Source: Bacteroidales bacterium
GTDB lineage: Bacteria; Bacteroidota; Bacteroidia; Bacteroidales; WCHB1-69
Assembly (NCBI GenBank): GCA_017962845.1
Contig: JAGCUN010000045.1
Location: forward strand, 30,070 to 94,069
DNA length: 64,000 bases
Direction of reading: 5' to 3'
Both the position numbers and the translations under genes were made by a program. The notes under the pieces are model-generated. The model had not been told where the DNA came from, did no database searches, and worked only from the letters and a program-made list of their open reading frames with translations. Shown here piece by piece: positions 11,001 through 18,753 of the stretch. The stretch's first letter is position 1. Each line of letters opens with the position of its first letter.

Positions 11001-14000
11001 TACTATCAAACCTGTGATTAGTGGTCCTATGCCGAGTGACACATATTATATGAATAACACTTGCGATGCTGTTACTCCTGATACAGCTGCCCGTTATGCC
11101 GCTTTGATGGATACCACCGCTTACACAAGTTATAACTGGTCGATGAGAATCGCTGATTGCTCAGGCATCACCATCACTCGCGGTACCAGCAGTGTGACCG
11201 AGGCTGACTGTCCGGAAAAGACCATCCTCACCACCTTCTATGTGACTGACGGTTGCGGTAATGTGAACCAGTTTGTGGATACCCTCTACATTACCGATAC
11301 TGTGAAACCTGTCGTTTCTACGTACGAACATAATGACACCATCTATTTGGTTGAGCCTGGTTGCACCTTCGAGGTTCCGGCTAACATTTTGGCTATCGCT
11401 TCTTACAAAGACCTCTATAACATTGACCATGGCTACGCAGTTACCGAGTGCAGACTCGACAGCAACGCTATCGTGACCGCAGCTGATGACGCTACGCTCG
11501 TAAGCGACACCACTGCTCCTGGTTGCACCCGTATTGTACATCTCTATTATAAAGTCCAAGACCTCTGCGGCAACGTCTCCGATGGCAAGTTCACCCTCAA
11601 TGTGGTGATTATCGATACCACGAGACCTGCTGTTGTTGCTGGTACGATTGCTAATGACACGGTTTACAGACAAGCTGATTGCACTCTCCCGGTTCTGACC
11701 AGCACTTACTGGATGTACGGAGACGATGCTATTAATCATGGTTATAGCATTACCGATTGTAACATTAATACTACTACGGCTACTCTTACTCAATATCCGC
11801 AACGTGAAGAGGAAGAAGGTTGTAACAACATTAAGGTTACGGTTCCTTATACCATCGCAGACTCTTGCGGTAATGTGTCTGATACCCTCTATCAGTACAT
11901 CATCGCTGTGGATACCGTGAAACCGGTTGTTGATGACTCTTATATTCATATTATTGACACCGCTCAGGATGCTAACTGCGGCGTGTATGCTTTGGATACG
12001 GTTCTGGACATTGATACCTACAAAAAATTGTATGATTTCGATAATGGCTACTATGTTACGGAATGCAAACTTGACAGCAGTGTTCTGATTACTGATCATA
12101 TTGACACCACTGACGATGCTTGTGAGCGTTACATCCATTACTACTACAGAGTTCAGGATGCTTGCGGTAATATCTCTGCTAACATGTTCACCCTGAGTGT
12201 GAAGTATGTTGACAAGCTCGCTCCTGTTGTAGCCGCTCCTGCTACCTTGGCCGAGGATACCACTTACATGACTTATCCGTATTGCACGAGCACCGACACT
12301 ACTGGTTTGCATTGGACTGCTCTTACGAATGCTACTGATCATGGCTACACCTTTACCGATTGCCACCTTGATCCTACTAAATTCGTACAGACCCGTACCT
12401 CTGGCTGGCAGCATTTCGGTTGCTACTCCGTTGATACGGTTTACTACACCGTTGCTGACTCCTGTGGTAATGTTTCTGATGAGTTTGTACAGGCCATCCG
12501 TATGTTGGATACCTCTAAGCCGGTTGTGGTTACTCCTACTATCAGAGATAGCGTTATCAATATGGACGAGACCAGCGCTAACTGCTTAGGTCACGAAGTC
12601 ATTCCGTTCGCCACCTACGCTGAAGTGATTGCCTTCGACCCGACCTTCGAGGTTCAGGATTGCAATGTGGGTAATACTTCTGTTGTGAGCATTTTCAGTG
12701 AAGATACTTCCGCTATCTCCTGCGAACGTGTGGTGACCCGCGTCTATAACATCACTGATAGCTGCGGTAATGTCTCTGCTACAACCTTTACCCACCTGAT
12801 CAAGATTCAGGATGTTACTGCACCGGTTCTCAGCTTCACCGAGCTCCCGGGCGACACTTCTTACATGAACAATCATGCAGATTGCGACCTCAATGCAGCT
12901 GCTGAGTTCACCACGGTTACTGACCTGTTGGCCGCTTACACCAGCTACACGGTTACCGACTGCAACCTTGATGACAACATGACCTGTGTGGCTGACACCA
13001 CTTACACGGCTCTTACCAACCTGCCGTATGTTGCCAAGATTCACAGAACATATACGATTGCTGATACCTGTACGCATACGGTTACCTTCACTCACGACAT
13101 CTTCGTCCGTGATACGAATAACCCGATTATTACGACCGTTGAGACCGATGCTTTGACGAATCTGCCGAAGGTTCAGGATTCTCTGTTGTACACCACCGCT
13201 CTTAGTTGCATCGCGCCTGTACCTGGCGAATTCACTACGGTTGCAGAGGCTCTCGCTTATCCGGGTATGACCAGCATTGTGGATTGCGAACTGAAGAACG
13301 AACTTACTTTCACGGTTGTGCCTTACGCTGGTACATGTCCCGATACGATTGCTCGTATGTACACTGTCGTTGACAGCACTGGTAATGAGTCCTACTTCAT
13401 GCAGTACATCTTCGTGTATGACACTGTAAGACCTGTGATTGCAGGTGTGCTTGAACACGATACAGTTTACACCGATGCTAGCTGTGGCTATGACCTTAGC
13501 GTTTTGACTCCTTATGCAGATAAGGCTGCTATTGAAACTGCTGGTCTGACGATTACCGACTGCCACAATGTGACGGTTACCTACGCTGATGTCGAGACTC
13601 GTGACGGTCAAGGCTGTGAGGCTGCCAACTTTGTGACCAGAACTTACACCGTGACGGATGAATGCGGCAACGCTAGCACTGTTGACCATATCATCAATAT
13701 CAAGGATACCACTCGTCCTTCATTGGATGTGGCTGCTTTGGGTGATGTGGCTGCTGTCTCTGAAGGTAGTTGTACATTCTCTATCCCGGATGTTTCTGAC
13801 TCTATCCGCGCTCACTACACGGATAACTGCACCAGCGCAGCCATGGAGATTACTCAAAGTCCTGTTGTTGGTTTCGTGATTTCTGATACTACTGACGTTA
13901 CCATTACCTACAAAGACACCTGCGGTAATACCAACACCGCTACTATCCGCGTTACTGTTCCTGCTCCGTTAGTTATCGACTCTGTGAGAATGGATAGCGT

Positions 14001-15732
14001 AAGCTGCCACAGCATGAGCGACGGTAGCATCATGGTTTGGGTCTCTGGCGGTACCGACAACGATACCATCAGCATTTGGAATGGTTCTGTTCAGGTTCTG
14101 GGCGACTCCATCACCGACAACTACATGGTGTTCCACGGTTTGGCCGCTGGCACTTACACTGTGAAGGCTATCGACGCTGACGGTTGTCCTGCTGCTGACA
14201 GCATCATCGAGGTGAAGCAGCCCGATACCTTGGTTGTAGCTCTCGCTGTCACTGACCTTTCTGCTAACCCGATCACGACAAATTGCGATAATGTTGATTT
14301 CAGATTGGTGACCAACCTCCCGACTCCGAGCGAGCAGGGTACTCCGACCTACACCTACACTTGGTTCTATGTGAAGAATGGTGTGGACACTGTTGAACTC
14401 TGGCCGGGATCTGCTGAAAATGTGAACTCTACTGACATCACATCACCTGCTCTGTCTGATTTTGAAGAAGGTGAGTACAAGTTTGTGGTTGAGGTGGTGG
14501 ATGCACGTGGTTGCTCCGATACTGCTTCCGCTATGCTTACGGTTTATCCGACCTATGAGTTCCACGATACCGCTCGCGTGTGTATCTCTCACTTGCCGTT
14601 CACTTGGACTGGTCATACTGATCGTGGTATTGATCCTGTTGTGATTGATAACACTGTGATTACCGTCAACGATACCGTTTACCAGATCCATGACAGTCTG
14701 TTAACCATCCACGGTTGCGACAGCGTCTGGATTCTCCACCTGACTGTTACTGACGATGCTTACCTGTTGGTACGTGATATGAACGACAACGCAGATGCCA
14801 GCACGCTGGTTGAGCGCGAAATTCGCGGTACCTTTGAAACTGGCAACTATCCTGCTGGCCAGAAGGGCTTCGAAATCTTTGTGGATCGTAACTGTATGAA
14901 TTGTACCAATGTGAAGGTTGGCTTGCATTACACGCTCTATCGTATCGTGGGTAGCGATACTCTCGAAATCACGAACGATGTGGATGACTACTTCACACCT
15001 ACCTATCGTACTTATATGGACCAGTACTCATTGAACGCACAGACCATCACTACTGGACCGGTTGTTATTCCTAACAATTATCCGAGTATTGGTATGGGTG
15101 TTTCCGCTGGTAACCATTACAACTACTTCGACCTCTGCTGGTTGACACCTGAATACAACTGCTCATTCACCTTCTTGACCAACTCTGGTACTGGTTATAT
15201 GTATGGTCGTGCCAATACGATCGGCTTCACCCAGTTCAGAACTCCTGGTGAGTATATGATCGGAGTTGACATGGTTGAGTATACTGGTGGTAGCAGCTGG
15301 GGTGGTGAAGGTTACTGCCACGATGATGGTAAGGTGGGTGGTCAGAACGCTGTTGCGACCGCACGCGTTATCTCTTCTGCCAACATTTACTTGACCGTTA
15401 CGGGTCTGCCGCTCTCCGGTTCTGCTCCTATGGTTGATCCTATGGAAGGTGTTGTTACTGTTGATGAGCTGGGCAATGTTCCCACAGTGGTTGCTTACCC
15501 GAACCCGGCCCGCGATTATGTCACGGTTGAACTTAACGGCTTCAGTGGCGAGACCTCTGTTATCCTCTCCGATGGTAATGGTAAGGCTCTCACCAACACC
15601 AACCTCAATATCGACAGCGATGCTACTCCGATCATCAAGATCAACACCAGCGACTACGCCCAGGGTGTGTATATGGTGACCGCTCGTAGCAAAGATGTCA
15701 TCGTGACCAAGCGCGTGGTGATTATCCGATAA
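5062..15732 (+). CDS. Giant T9SS-exported SprB/HYR-repeat adhesin
   Basis: A 3556-residue predicted cell-surface protein. MKKVVSFCIFSVLLAVLSLG begins a signal peptide ending at KAQ (residue 24). A unique N-terminal domain runs to about residue 240. Two near-identical 189-residue modules follow (from 468 and 657). SprB-like repeats come next (for example VKCYGESNGNMTVTIAGGT), then about 18 HYR/Ig-like repeats whose junctions read DxCGN ... DTxxP, and one more SprB-like repeat near residue 2970. The C-terminus is a type A sorting domain (YPNPARDYVTVEL to the final VIIR). SprB-like proteins are gliding or attachment adhesins. The start at 5062 is preferred over an in-frame ATG 54 bp upstream because it begins the signal peptide. 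The ligand is unknown. Confidence 0.85.
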   Translation: MKKVVSFCIFSVLLAVLSLGVKAQTPSGLTLSPANITPQVGVQDTIYLIPDACFDALGLADNDKISIEWEILKDGARIETDSLTRYFVEFKFESRYNIGSAERWWGRSYTDDYCYNGNGFGSYPGAYTPLLDSLGRECARSGHFCITLPGQNNPYEFDYFFVRYFKDAANSAHRLILEPREDGNYEIVLHLYRRCGGTKWDNINCNNDQHYYVGGHTSDLCGLLSSDTLKPMPDTIPLEVSICIGQTYTLNGQTFDHDTTDAYVPFNGVSSCGSSIDSVINLTLHVIDPLVPIFDTLNSLTQLCDSGNVTLVAIPQNAGTSGSCIWYDGLGNVIDTNTTITQHLTASAEFYAFSYNPEGGCVSLDSVRVFTEVYATPNPHVTADTTEQCEEGSITLTLDMAYDSFNWFHGDNQLSETSTTLTLDPIMLADSGIYYANVIDTNYHSVYNTAIACPATSDSVNLVVYEHATATIVTFDGDSINTADNGIFCMTDTLHVITAEITGGTAPYTLNWSNTAAYVTYNTTGDTVTFSPNPTCDTTIYNDTIVGGTDAHNCSIKSGALVDVFFTLQDEDVPHIYVNGDSAAAFPSTSTNCSYLMPDLTPLIDSIVDACGTTTWAQTIAANTEIFNDTTAWIVATDNCGHQDSTEIRIAIQPNFATVTITTFDGDSITAADNGIFCMTDVDHVVTADITDGTAPYTLNWSNTTATHTISGNIATVTFTGTPTCDTITIADTILSGTDARGCAITLGSLIDVYYVLEDTDVPHIYMARTDTTAAPSYDGDCSYLIPDVTPIVDSVIDACGTVTWAQSIAADTRIYRDTTLWVVATDNCGHKDSIEVTVTIPYVHVSATDSVFQHVICSGDANGIVDIMVANGVRPYTVTINLVGETTTYTQNGGYDADTTFRFEGLVKGLWAVAIEDANGCTYQADTLDVSSPNILELDTANVTNLTCWKNASGNFDYQLTGGSMPYVVKLEGPVAMDTTINDNNTYHVGNLDAGNYVLSVVDGHDCKDTIRFTLTEPDSLQITALTILNNVKCYGESNGNMTVTIAGGTADYTYTWNDSLNNAVRTETRTATTDTTGRILAAGVYTIHVTDVNNCPCVDWNDTIKQNDSLQVVSIVTPNAIECPYQGTYDVTATVAGGTTNHTFTWTVNGTDYPIASNANLTDTYTYTESTPAVCDTTFNITFKVVDDSLCEATKNADQFQIVDNTNPVIAGTIADTIVIGCGRDAATVPAAVDNFADLIALGLDTITDNCTTVATDFTVTFADDTTDVACVDKKKATILRTYTVADKCGNTSTVAYTITVKDTVAPTFTAPNDTTVYKDSSCNVVVTPSVTGDVTNEADNCSTGLTATYVDVETPDATCPNASTITRTWSLVDECGNAAADQIQIITIVDTIHPWFTRAPKNDTAYCDVDDLDNVRNRFKNYPTYTDNCPTVTMTVVLDSIDTLCNNKTTIEYYTFTLTDACGLTTVANANIYTLDTVPPVLTRPWFEVTIYDCATSQADYDNWKDDIYITDHCNDTCWLDHFVNYRTYPSAPCTSSFIDTAYWYFTDGCNIDSAMSVFTIDDITPPYMAVGPQVEVEVECDGHGNLDTLKNWINHVQYIDECDDDITVEIYYINGTSRAIFDTTAFMADGIHLVGWQGTDCDGRYTIEWIAKDCRGNASTPVIEHFRIIDRVGPEFTAPNDTTVDCANWETDYANWLSVPDAFDQCQQVTYPVTNNNNGAASFFGGCYTLGRNIFGTAYITFTSTDACGKSTSEQRSFTIIDTVAPVVTLSGASMPDLNIYYNVDCDASNSVTDTISNIMWRIDTVSSHNPNALADFLAAHTELGWSNISDCSYPLGVLTVIRGAITPELISETPCAKTYRVAYVVQDHCGNADTLYQNVILSDTTKPTAKNFADTLYVDDACAFTIPVYTTVAELIARGADIKDCPSIDSLTVSAPVYTYSGSMATCDSIIYSAYTITDRCGNDTVVVDTIRVMDTIKPVISGPMPSDTYYMNNTCDAVTPDTAARYAALMDTTAYTSYNWSMRIADCSGITITRGTSSVTEADCPEKTILTTFYVTDGCGNVNQFVDTLYITDTVKPVVSTYEHNDTIYLVEPGCTFEVPANILAIASYKDLYNIDHGYAVTECRLDSNAIVTAADDATLVSDTTAPGCTRIVHLYYKVQDLCGNVSDGKFTLNVVIIDTTRPAVVAGTIANDTVYRQADCTLPVLTSTYWMYGDDAINHGYSITDCNINTTTATLTQYPQREEEEGCNNIKVTVPYTIADSCGNVSDTLYQYIIAVDTVKPVVDDSYIHIIDTAQDANCGVYALDTVLDIDTYKKLYDFDNGYYVTECKLDSSVLITDHIDTTDDACERYIHYYYRVQDACGNISANMFTLSVKYVDKLAPVVAAPATLAEDTTYMTYPYCTSTDTTGLHWTALTNATDHGYTFTDCHLDPTKFVQTRTSGWQHFGCYSVDTVYYTVADSCGNVSDEFVQAIRMLDTSKPVVVTPTIRDSVINMDETSANCLGHEVIPFATYAEVIAFDPTFEVQDCNVGNTSVVSIFSEDTSAISCERVVTRVYNITDSCGNVSATTFTHLIKIQDVTAPVLSFTELPGDTSYMNNHADCDLNAAAEFTTVTDLLAAYTSYTVTDCNLDDNMTCVADTTYTALTNLPYVAKIHRTYTIADTCTHTVTFTHDIFVRDTNNPIITTVETDALTNLPKVQDSLLYTTALSCIAPVPGEFTTVAEALAYPGMTSIVDCELKNELTFTVVPYAGTCPDTIARMYTVVDSTGNESYFMQYIFVYDTVRPVIAGVLEHDTVYTDASCGYDLSVLTPYADKAAIETAGLTITDCHNVTVTYADVETRDGQGCEAANFVTRTYTVTDECGNASTVDHIINIKDTTRPSLDVAALGDVAAVSEGSCTFSIPDVSDSIRAHYTDNCTSAAMEITQSPVVGFVISDTTDVTITYKDTCGNTNTATIRVTVPAPLVIDSVRMDSVSCHSMSDGSIMVWVSGGTDNDTISIWNGSVQVLGDSITDNYMVFHGLAAGTYTVKAIDADGCPAADSIIEVKQPDTLVVALAVTDLSANPITTNCDNVDFRLVTNLPTPSEQGTPTYTYTWFYVKNGVDTVELWPGSAENVNSTDITSPALSDFEEGEYKFVVEVVDARGCSDTASAMLTVYPTYEFHDTARVCISHLPFTWTGHTDRGIDPVVIDNTVITVNDTVYQIHDSLLTIHGCDSVWILHLTVTDDAYLLVRDMNDNADASTLVEREIRGTFETGNYPAGQKGFEIFVDRNCMNCTNVKVGLHYTLYRIVGSDTLEITNDVDDYFTPTYRTYMDQYSLNAQTITTGPVVIPNNYPSIGMGVSAGNHYNYFDLCWLTPEYNCSFTFLTNSGTGYMYGRANTIGFTQFRTPGEYMIGVDMVEYTGGSSWGGEGYCHDDGKVGGQNAVATARVISSANIYLTVTGLPLSGSAPMVDPMEGVVTVDELGNVPTVVAYPNPARDYVTVELNGFSGETSVILSDGNGKALTNTNLNIDSDATPIIKINTSDYAQGVYMVTARSKDVIVTKRVVIIR
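6463..7590 (+). repeat. Tandem duplication of a 567-bp module inside the adhesin gene
   Basis: Two in-frame copies of 189 codons begin at 6463 and 7030. Both carry TFDGDSI, DNGIFCMTD, GTAPYTLNWSNT, VPHIY, CSYL.PD.TP, DACGT.TWAQ and VATDNCGH in the same order. DNA identity is high but not perfect, so the duplication is not brand new. Confidence 0.85.
7600..8520 (+). repeat. SprB-like repeats in the adhesin
   Basis: Four successive modules follow the SprB repeat pattern, with a Cys followed by a Gly/Asn-rich turn, then GGT.PY and a Trp/Thr-rich strand. Examples are VICSGDANGIVDIMV, LTCWKNASGNFDYQLTGG and VKCYGESNGNMTVTIAGGT. The last, with IECPYQGTYDVTATVAGGT, is less regular. Boundaries are approximate. 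Confidence 0.7.
8677..13962 (+). repeat. About 18 HYR/Ig-like repeats in the adhesin
   Basis: From residue ~1206 to ~2967 the protein repeats a unit of roughly 80-120 residues. It ends in a strand such as V(A/Q/T)D.CGNVS, runs into DT..PVV and then DTVY or a variant. I count 18 such junctions. A few lack the Cys or Gly (for example FTDGCNIDS and VVDSTGNES). Each unit has two to four cysteines. Confidence 0.75.
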
Positions 15733-15754
15733 TATTCAACATTGAATACTTCAA

Positions 15755-15782
15755 GGGGCTGCCTTTTGGTGGCCCCTTTTTT
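15755..15782 (+). terminator. Rho-independent terminator after the adhesin gene
   Basis: A 9-bp stem (GGGGCTGCC / GGTGGCCCC, two G-T pairs) with a TTTT loop is followed directly by six T residues. It lies 23 bp after the adhesin stop. Confidence 0.85.
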
Positions 15783-15864
15783 ATTGCCCTTTACTCGCTG
15801 ATTTTCTACATTGTCTTGTTTATAATTTTTCATTCTTCATTAAACATTTCCCATTCCAATACCT

Positions 15865-15872
15865 TATTTTTG
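15865..15872 (+). promoter_or_regulatory. -7 box for the serine hydrolase gene
   Basis: TATTTTTG matches TAnnTTTG and ends 17 bp before the ATG at 15890. Lying between a strong terminator and a gene start, it probably begins a new unit that includes the SAM hydrolase and the first small cargo gene. Confidence 0.6.
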
Positions 15873-15889
15873 CGGATATTTGATGAGTT

Positions 15890-17155
15890 ATGTTTAAACG
15901 GCTGATTTTTATTGTCTTTTCTTTTGTTCTCATTGTGAATGAGAGTGTTATGGCTCAAGACATCGCTTCGCAATATAGTGCCTTGTCTCCTGAGGCGAAT
16001 CATCGGATTGACTCTATGGTTCAGCGTTGTATCGATAAACATATCATCCCAGGATGCCAGATACTGGCATTGCATCATGGACATGTTGTTTATGACCGTA
16101 ACTTTGGTTATCAGACTTACGATACCTCTTTCCCTGTCAATGATGGCACCATGTACGACGTGGCCTCTATGACCAAGTCGTTGGCCACCACTTTGGCGGT
16201 GATGAAACTCTATGACGACCATCTTTTGCGTATCACCGATAATGTTTCTGCGTATTTGGATTATACTAAAGGGACAGCTGTCGGAAATCTCACGATTGCT
16301 GAATTGATGACGCACACCTCAGGTTTGTCAGCTTTTATCCCCTTTTACCGTGATATTTCGCCCAAAGGAGTGTGGGATGCCCGCTACCTTCATTCTGTCC
16401 CCGATTCGCTCTTTTCGGTCAAGGTGGCCGACAGTGTTTACCTTAGGTATGATTTCCCTGATACAGTGCTGCATAAGATTGCCATCTATAAGTTGGGTCA
16501 GAAAAAGTATGTGTATAGTGATTTGGGATTTATTCTGATGAAGGAGATCGTGGAGAAGATTGCAGGGATGCCGATGGATCAATTTTTGAATGAGAATTTC
16601 TATGCGCCGATGGGGTTGGCTCGTACTGGTTTCAATCCGACGGAATGGACTTCTGTTGAGAATATTGCTCCCACTGAAAACGATACCTATTTCCGCAAGC
16701 AGCAGCTGCGAGGGTATGTGCATGACCAGTCGGCGGCGGTGTTTGGCGGCGTTTGTGGTAATGCCGGACTGTTCTCTACTGCCCATGATGTGGCCGTCAT
16801 TCTGCAGATGCTGATGAATGGTGGAGAGTGGGAGAACCATCGTTATTTCTCCGAAAAGACTGTCTTGCAGTTTGTGAGCACTTGTCCGATGCATGGTTGC
16901 CAGCGTCGGGGATTGGGATTTGATACTCCTTCGTTTGCCGCTCCTAGCGGATTACTTCCTGCAATGGCTGGGAATAAGACTTACGGCCATCAGGGTTTTA
17001 CCGGAACGGTGTTTTGGTGTGACCCGCAGATGGATGTCATCTATATATTCTTGTCGAACCGCGTGTATCCAAGTGCGGAAGAGAATCTGTTGTCGAAAAG
17101 CCGGTTGCGGCTGTTGGTGCAGGAGGAGATATATCTTGACCTGTTTGTAAAATGA
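15890..17155 (+). CDS. Secreted serine hydrolase, beta-lactamase/class C fold
   Basis: A 421-residue protein with a signal peptide (MFKRLIFIVFSFVLIVNESV, then MAQ). The active-site SxxK is SMTK (Ser93, Lys96) in YDVASMTKSLATT. The second motif is YSDLGF, and GHQGFTGT supplies the third-motif region. The family holds DD-peptidases, esterases and class C beta-lactamases. The substrate cannot be told from sequence, and a resistance role should not be assumed. In Bacteroidota such proteins are usually periplasmic or surface-exposed peptidoglycan or ester hydrolases. A 33-bp gap leads to the next gene. Confidence 0.85.
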   Translation: MFKRLIFIVFSFVLIVNESVMAQDIASQYSALSPEANHRIDSMVQRCIDKHIIPGCQILALHHGHVVYDRNFGYQTYDTSFPVNDGTMYDVASMTKSLATTLAVMKLYDDHLLRITDNVSAYLDYTKGTAVGNLTIAELMTHTSGLSAFIPFYRDISPKGVWDARYLHSVPDSLFSVKVADSVYLRYDFPDTVLHKIAIYKLGQKKYVYSDLGFILMKEIVEKIAGMPMDQFLNENFYAPMGLARTGFNPTEWTSVENIAPTENDTYFRKQQLRGYVHDQSAAVFGGVCGNAGLFSTAHDVAVILQMLMNGGEWENHRYFSEKTVLQFVSTCPMHGCQRRGLGFDTPSFAAPSGLLPAMAGNKTYGHQGFTGTVFWCDPQMDVIYIFLSNRVYPSAEENLLSKSRLRLLVQEEIYLDLFVK

Positions 17156-17188
17156 TGGGCTTGGGAACGAAATTGTAATATTTGACCG

Positions 17189-17959
17189 ATGGAGAGACCG
17201 ATTATCACATTGATTAGCGACTGGGGTTGGGAGGATGTGTCGTTGGGCTTGATGAAATGGGAGTTGCAAAAGCGGGTCCCAGATGCTTTCATGGTGGATT
17301 TGATGCATGATGTGGAGTTGTTGGATGTGGGGCAGACGGCATTTATCATGTCGAGGTTGTACGAGCGTTTCCCTTCTGGGAGTGTGCATTTGATGTTGAC
17401 GGGGGTGTCTCGCTGGACGGTTGAGAATTTGGTGGCCGTACAGGCGGAGGGGCATTATTTTGTGGGGATTGACAACGGGGTCTTGCCCTCTATACTGCCG
17501 GATGGGAAGTTGCGCGTACGCCGTTGGATAGGGGAGGGTAGCGATTGTTTGGAGCAGATGTGTCTGCTGGCGGAAGCCTGTTTGGCAGGGCGTTTTGAGG
17601 AAGTGACGCAAGATACCCAATTGAGTGAGGCGGGATTTCTTCTGCGTTATGCCTATAATGAGGGAAAAATGGAGCTGCGCGGGAATGTGATGTATATTGA
17701 CTGTCATCATAATGTGGTGACGAACATCCCGGCAGAGATATTCAAAGGCTTTTTGGAAGATTATTCCTTTGAACTTGTCGTGAGTGGTTTCAGCATCCGC
17801 AAGTTTCATGAGAGATATGAGCAGGACTGTGAGCCTTATTTGGTGCCGAATGCCCTTGGGGTTCTGGAGATTGTGAGTTATGGGGCGAGATTGGTGATAG
17901 TGCCGAGGTGGCAAAAAAATCAAGAGATTATTATAAAATTTTCTAAATCAAATAATTAG
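17189..17959 (+). CDS. SAM hydrolase (DUF62, chlorinase/fluorinase-like)
   Basis: A 256-residue cytoplasmic protein of the SAM hydroxide adenosyltransferase family, which hydrolyses S-adenosylmethionine to adenosine and methionine and is homologous to fluorinases. Visible family features are ITLISDWGWED at the N-terminus (in place of the usual TDFG..D), VDLMHDVELLDVGQTAFIM, GSVHLMLTGV, and EGHYFVGIDNGVLPSIL. Halide specificity is not expected, since most members are hydrolases. It lies 2 bp upstream of a secreted protein gene, so they probably share a transcript. The physiological role of the family in Bacteroidota is not settled. Confidence 0.8.
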   Translation: MERPIITLISDWGWEDVSLGLMKWELQKRVPDAFMVDLMHDVELLDVGQTAFIMSRLYERFPSGSVHLMLTGVSRWTVENLVAVQAEGHYFVGIDNGVLPSILPDGKLRVRRWIGEGSDCLEQMCLLAEACLAGRFEEVTQDTQLSEAGFLLRYAYNEGKMELRGNVMYIDCHHNVVTNIPAEIFKGFLEDYSFELVVSGFSIRKFHERYEQDCEPYLVPNALGVLEIVSYGARLVIVPRWQKNQEIIIKFSKSNN

Positions 17960-17961
17960 AG

Positions 17962-18657
17962 ATGAAAAGAACGCTATTATTTTTGTTGATGGTAAGTTGC
18001 CTAGCTATGCAGGCACAGTCGGTAGATTATGAGCTGTTGGGATTTTTGGACAGCCGTGATTCGTTGGTAGAGGAGCTGGTGCTGACGGCCAGCGAGGATT
18101 TCACGCCGTCGTTGCGTTTGAAAAACAACGGACCTGACATGCCAGCGGCTACCGACACGGTGTATTTTGATATTTACTATAATGGCAGTTATCTCACCTA
18201 TTTTTATTTGAGAGGGAGCCAGTTGCAGAGTTTGGTGTCGGGGCAGGAAGGCACGGTATCGCTGCCACAACCGCTGATGACGGCTGCGCAGATGGACGAA
18301 TATGTCATCACGGCGTGCCAGATCTGTATCGAGGTGCGGATTGCGGGTAGTGCCCATGACCCCGTGGCGGACAACAATCGTGCCTGTGTGCAGGTGAACC
18401 GCCCGCTGCCTGTGCCCGGATATGCGGAAGGTGACTTCCGGGTGGGTCCCAACCCGGCGCATGACGTGCTCCGTGTGCAAGCTCCCGCTGGCACGCAGGT
18501 GGAATTTTTTGATATGTCGGGGCGAAAATTGTTGATTGACACGATGATAGAGGATGATTTATATTTCAATGTTTCGGATTTTCCTGCGGGTTTCTACTTT
18601 GTGAAAATGAGCAATGGAAAAACAGAGACAGTACGGAAGATTATTATAGCGAAATAA
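17962..18657 (+). CDS. Small T9SS type A cargo protein (paralogue 1)
   Basis: A 231-residue secreted protein. The signal peptide MKRTLLFLLMVSCLAMQAQ is followed by SVDYELLGFLDSRDSLVEEL, a beta-rich domain containing LRLKNNGPDMPAATDTVYF (a CARDB-like strand pattern), and a sorting tail from VGPNPAHDVLRV to the final KIIIAK. It is a clear paralogue of the next gene: both begin QSVDYE, both have NNGPD.LA/MPA..D and a conserved Cys before the tail. The function is unknown. It lies 2 bp after the SAM hydrolase gene. Confidence 0.75.
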   Translation: MKRTLLFLLMVSCLAMQAQSVDYELLGFLDSRDSLVEELVLTASEDFTPSLRLKNNGPDMPAATDTVYFDIYYNGSYLTYFYLRGSQLQSLVSGQEGTVSLPQPLMTAAQMDEYVITACQICIEVRIAGSAHDPVADNNRACVQVNRPLPVPGYAEGDFRVGPNPAHDVLRVQAPAGTQVEFFDMSGRKLLIDTMIEDDLYFNVSDFPAGFYFVKMSNGKTETVRKIIIAK

Positions 18658-18702
18658 ATCATTTTTTTAGTGTTTTTAAGAAAAACGTTTTAGAAAATAA
18701 TG

Positions 18703-18710
18703 TAATTTTG
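18703..18710 (+). promoter_or_regulatory. -7 box for paralogue 2
   Basis: TAATTTTG matches TAnnTTTG, 43 bp before the ATG at 18754. The second paralogue therefore has its own promoter and its own terminator, and is probably monocistronic. Confidence 0.6.
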
Positions 18711-18753
18711 CCATTCAAAATTTCATCTTATTATTAACCAAAACCAAAACATT

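Noticed and set aside
11161..12414. Leftward 417-codon frame inside the giant adhesin gene
   Set aside because: It is antisense to repeated coding sequence with biased codons. No promoter or domain.
15890..17155. Serine hydrolase considered as an antibiotic-resistance beta-lactamase
   Set aside because: SxxK and the second motif fit many esterases and DD-peptidases. Nothing in the context suggests resistance.
17189..17959. DUF62 protein considered as a fluorinase or chlorinase
   Set aside because: Most family members are SAM hydrolases and no halogenation genes are nearby.
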